NCBI RefSeq assembly: GCF_007830035.1
Contig: NZ_VLKN01000005.1
Span: 248,001-312,000 of the forward strand
Length of the DNA: 64,000 nucleotides
DNA from: Luteimonas cucumeris
GTDB lineage: Bacteria > Pseudomonadota > Gammaproteobacteria > Xanthomonadales > Xanthomonadaceae
Direction: 5' to 3'
The position numbers and the translations under genes are program-made. The number at the start of each line of letters is the position of its first letter. Within the stretch, counting starts at the first letter, position 1. A model generated the notes under the pieces. The model was not told the DNA's origin. It did no database searches and saw only the letters and a program-made list of their open reading frames with translations. This document shows, piece by piece, positions 61,959-64,000 of this stretch.

Positions 61959-62682
61959 GGATTCCGCCCACCCGCCGGCCGCCGCGACGCCGCCGCCGCG
62001 CATCCTGGTGATCGACGACGAGCCGCAGATCCGCAGGTTCCTCGACATCAGCCTGCGCGCGCAGGGCTACGCGGTGACGTTGGCCGACAATGGCGAGGCC
62101 GGGCTGGTCGCGCTGGCGACTCAGGGCGCCGACCTGGTGATGCTCGACATCGGCCTGCCCGACCGTGACGGCCACGAAGTGCTGCGCGAACTGCGTGGCT
62201 GGTCGCAGGTACCGGTGATCATGCTGACCGTGCGTGCCGGCGAAGCCGAAAAGGTCGCCGCGCTCGATGCCGGCGCCAACGACTACGTGACGAAACCCTT
62301 TGGCGTGCAGGAGCTGATGGCACGTGTGCGCGGCCTGCTTCGCCTGCATGCGCAACCGGCCGATACCGCGCCGGTGTTCGACGACGGCCACCTGCATGTC
62401 GACCTGGTGCGACGCGAAGTCGACCTCGATGGCGTGGCAGTCGGCCTGACCCGCAAGGAATACGCGCTGCTCGCGACGCTGTTGCAGCATGCCGGCCGCG
62501 TCGTCACGCAGCCGCAGCTGTTGCGCGAACTATGGGGGCCGACGCACCAGCAGGACACCCATTACCTGCGCATCCTGGTCGGCAAGCTGCGCCACAAGCT
62601 GCGCGACGATGCGGCCGCACCGCGTTACATCGCCACGGAGCCGGGCGTGGGATTGCGTTTCATGGGTGAAAACACCCGGTAG
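61951..62682 (+). CDS. kdpE: KdpE, OmpR-family response regulator of kdp
   Basis: A 243-residue response regulator. The receiver domain has the acidic pair in VIDDEPQ, the phosphorylation site Asp66 in VMLDIGLPD, Thr in MLTVRA and Lys in YVTKPFG. The C-terminal winged helix (about 145-240) has the OmpR pattern LTRKEYALLATLLQHAGRVV and YLRILVGKLRHKL. It activates kdpFABC at low potassium. The start at 61951 overlaps kdpD's end, so the two are co-translated. A Pro/Ala-rich N-terminal extension of 15 residues is slightly unusual. Confidence 0.96.
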   Translation: MNEDSAHPPAAATPPPRILVIDDEPQIRRFLDISLRAQGYAVTLADNGEAGLVALATQGADLVMLDIGLPDRDGHEVLRELRGWSQVPVIMLTVRAGEAEKVAALDAGANDYVTKPFGVQELMARVRGLLRLHAQPADTAPVFDDGHLHVDLVRREVDLDGVAVGLTRKEYALLATLLQHAGRVVTQPQLLRELWGPTHQQDTHYLRILVGKLRHKLRDDAAAPRYIATEPGVGLRFMGENTR

Positions 62683-62751
62683 CCTACGGCTGCGCGCGTG
62701 CGACGTTGTGGAATTGTGTAACCCACGGTCCGGCGTTTACCCTTTCCGCCC

Positions 62752-63171
62752 ATGATCCGCTCCGGCTGTCATCGCCTGCCGCTTGCCCTGCGCGTGTTCG
62801 TGCTGGGCCTGCTTGCCTTCGGGCTGGTGACGAAGCCGGTGCTGGCTTCGATCGGCGAACTGCACGAATTCGCGCACGACTCGACGCAGACGCATGCGCT
62901 TGCCGGCCACGAGGACCATGCGCAGGCGGCAGCCGATGCTTCCACGGACGATCGCCCGCATGACGAGCATCCGCAGGAAGAACGCGGCACCGACGCGCTC
63001 CACGCGCTGGTCCATTTCGTCCACTGTTGTGGCCAGACGCCGCTGGCCTCGTTGCCGGCCCTGGCGATCATGGCGACGCCGCCGGCGAGCGGCACGCTGT
63101 TGATGTCCGCGCCGCAGATGCCGCCGCAGGCGTTGTCGCTGGCGCCATTCCGACCCCCGATCGCAGTCTGA
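62752..63171 (+). CDS. His-rich periplasmic protein, CzcI/CopL-like
   Basis: A 139-residue protein with a signal or anchor segment (LALRVFVLGLLAFGLVTKPVLA). The mature part is very rich in His, Asp and Glu (ELHEFAHDSTQTHALAGHEDH, RPHDEHPQEE, HALVHFVHCCG), as in small metal-binding proteins that precede czcC-type efflux genes. It may bind zinc, cobalt, copper or nickel. It lies 57 bp before the TolC-type gene, in the same direction, and is probably in one transcript with a heavy-metal efflux system that continues beyond the window. Confidence 0.65.
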   Translation: MIRSGCHRLPLALRVFVLGLLAFGLVTKPVLASIGELHEFAHDSTQTHALAGHEDHAQAAADASTDDRPHDEHPQEERGTDALHALVHFVHCCGQTPLASLPALAIMATPPASGTLLMSAPQMPPQALSLAPFRPPIAV

Positions 63172-63227
63172 CCGTACGACCCGGCATCGCCGGTATCCGT
63201 CACGTCTGTCGATTGGAGTGAACTCCC

Positions 63228-64000
63228 ATGCGTCTGCATCCCGCGGCCCTGGCCGCGCTGGTCGTTGCGTTGTGCGCGGCGTCGCCCGCGCGCGCCAGCG
63301 ATCGTGTTTCCCTCGACGACGCGTTCGCCCGCGTCGCCGACACCCATCCTGATCTTCGGCTGTTCGGCACGCGTACTCAGGGCCTGTCGGCCGAACTGGA
63401 CCAGGCTACGTTGCGACCGGCGCTGGTCGCAGGCGCCAGCATCGAGAATGCGTTCGGTACCGGCGCGACCCGCGGTCTCGACGCCGCTGAACTGACGCTG
63501 AGTCTGGCGTCGGTACTGGAACGCGGCGGCAAGCTCGATGCGCGGCGCACCCTGGCGCAAAGCCGCATCGATGCGGTCGCCGTCGAACGCGAGGCGCGTC
63601 GCCTCGACCTGCTGGCGGAAGTCGCACGACGTTACCTGGCGATCGTGGCGGCGCAGCATCAACGCGACATCGCGCAGGCGGATGGCGCCCAGCGCCAGCG
63701 CACCGTCGCCGCTGCGCGGCAACGCTTGCAGGCCGGCGCTTCGCCGGAATCGGTGGTCCTGACCGCGCAGGCGGCACTGGCACGCGCGGAGCTCGACCAT
63801 GCGCGCGCCGGACAGGGCTTCATTGCGGCGCGCCAGCATCTGGCGGCACTGTGGGGCGAACGCGATCCGGACTTCGACATCGTCGCGGGCGATCCGTTGC
63901 TGCTGCCGCAGGTTGCCGCGTTCGGCGAACTCGGCGACTGGCTGGAGCGCACGCCGGAACTGGCCCAGTTCGTCGGCGAACGCCGCATCCGCGACGCACG
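63228..64000 (+). CDS. TolC-family outer-membrane efflux protein, CzcC-like (3' truncated by window edge)
   Basis: The frame starts at the ATG at 63228, with GGAG about 10 nt upstream, and runs to the window edge, giving 257 residues. Signal peptide ends ARA. The visible part is long alpha-helical (VSLDDAFARVADTHPDL, VEREARRLDLLAEVARRYLAIVAAQHQRD, AARQRLQAGASPESVVLTAQAALARAELD), the coiled-coil pattern of TolC/CzcC outer-membrane channels. With the His-rich gene before it, a CzcCBA heavy-metal efflux operon is the best guess. It is cut off before its C-terminus. Confidence 0.82.
   Translation, partial: MRLHPAALAALVVALCAASPARASDRVSLDDAFARVADTHPDLRLFGTRTQGLSAELDQATLRPALVAGASIENAFGTGATRGLDAAELTLSLASVLERGGKLDARRTLAQSRIDAVAVEREARRLDLLAEVARRYLAIVAAQHQRDIAQADGAQRQRTVAAARQRLQAGASPESVVLTAQAALARAELDHARAGQGFIAARQHLAALWGERDPDFDIVAGDPLLLPQVAAFGELGDWLERTPELAQFVGERRIRDA

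Overview
The window comes from a high-GC Gram-negative genome, most likely a gammaproteobacterium of the Xanthomonadales/Lysobacterales (Lysobacter-, Luteimonas- or Rhodanobacter-like). I infer this from gene content: a TonB receptor with its glycan genes, a TorF-type porin beside kdpFABC, a DUF3182 protein, many small lipoproteins and MipA/OmpV and Omp beta-barrels. No rRNA, tRNA, CRISPR array, prophage or intact insertion sequence was seen.

Layout. 1-13.1 kb holds housekeeping and accessory genes: a lipoprotein with a clear terminator, an Asp-nucleophile alpha/beta hydrolase, a DUF5694-like protein, a VOC protein, a probably leaderless ArsR/SRPBCC pair with its operator, a GFA-type zinc protein, an MFS transporter, an arginase-family hydrolase, trehalase, an SDR and proline iminopeptidase. 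13.2-26.4 kb is the centrepiece, a divergent N-acetylgalactosamine (GalNAc) locus. On the minus strand are agaS, a ROK sugar kinase (agaK-like), agaZ and the DeoR-family regulator agaR. On the plus strand are a TonB-dependent receptor, two tandem DUF3472-like/ricin-lectin proteins, a GH109 alpha-N-acetylgalactosaminidase with a Tat signal, and a DUF5077/DUF3472 protein. The 664-bp AT-rich gap between the two arms carries many GAAAG/CTTTC motifs, the probable AgaR operators. 26.5-38.4 kb carries lipoproteins, a nucleotidyltransferase, dienelactone hydrolase, a DUF885 peptidase-like protein, outer-membrane proteins, MarC, and two tandem pairs of duplicated lipoproteins. 38.5-43.9 kb has a DUF4336 protein, a ferritin-like protein, an isochorismatase-like hydrolase, DUF3182, an alpha/beta hydrolase, a LIM-like zinc protein and a long SDR, an assemblage often seen with general stress genes. 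44-53.5 kb is a run of exported small proteins plus a lytic transglycosylase, an aldose sugar dehydrogenase, a HAD phosphatase, a GNAT acetyltransferase and another tandem duplicate pair. 53.7-62.7 kb is a TorF porin followed by kdpFABCDE, high-affinity potassium uptake with its two-component system. The window ends in a His-rich periplasmic protein and the start of a TolC/CzcC-type efflux protein.

Working model of the GalNAc locus. Glycan fragments enter through the TonB receptor. GH109, probably periplasmic, releases alpha-linked GalNAc, and the DUF3472 proteins (two with lectin tails) act on or bind the glycan. GalNAc is phosphorylated by AgaK, deacetylated by an enzyme not in this window, and converted by AgaS to tagatose-6-phosphate. 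AgaZ and lower glycolysis follow. The cytoplasmic-membrane permease and the deacetylase are also absent here, so the pathway must be completed elsewhere in the genome.
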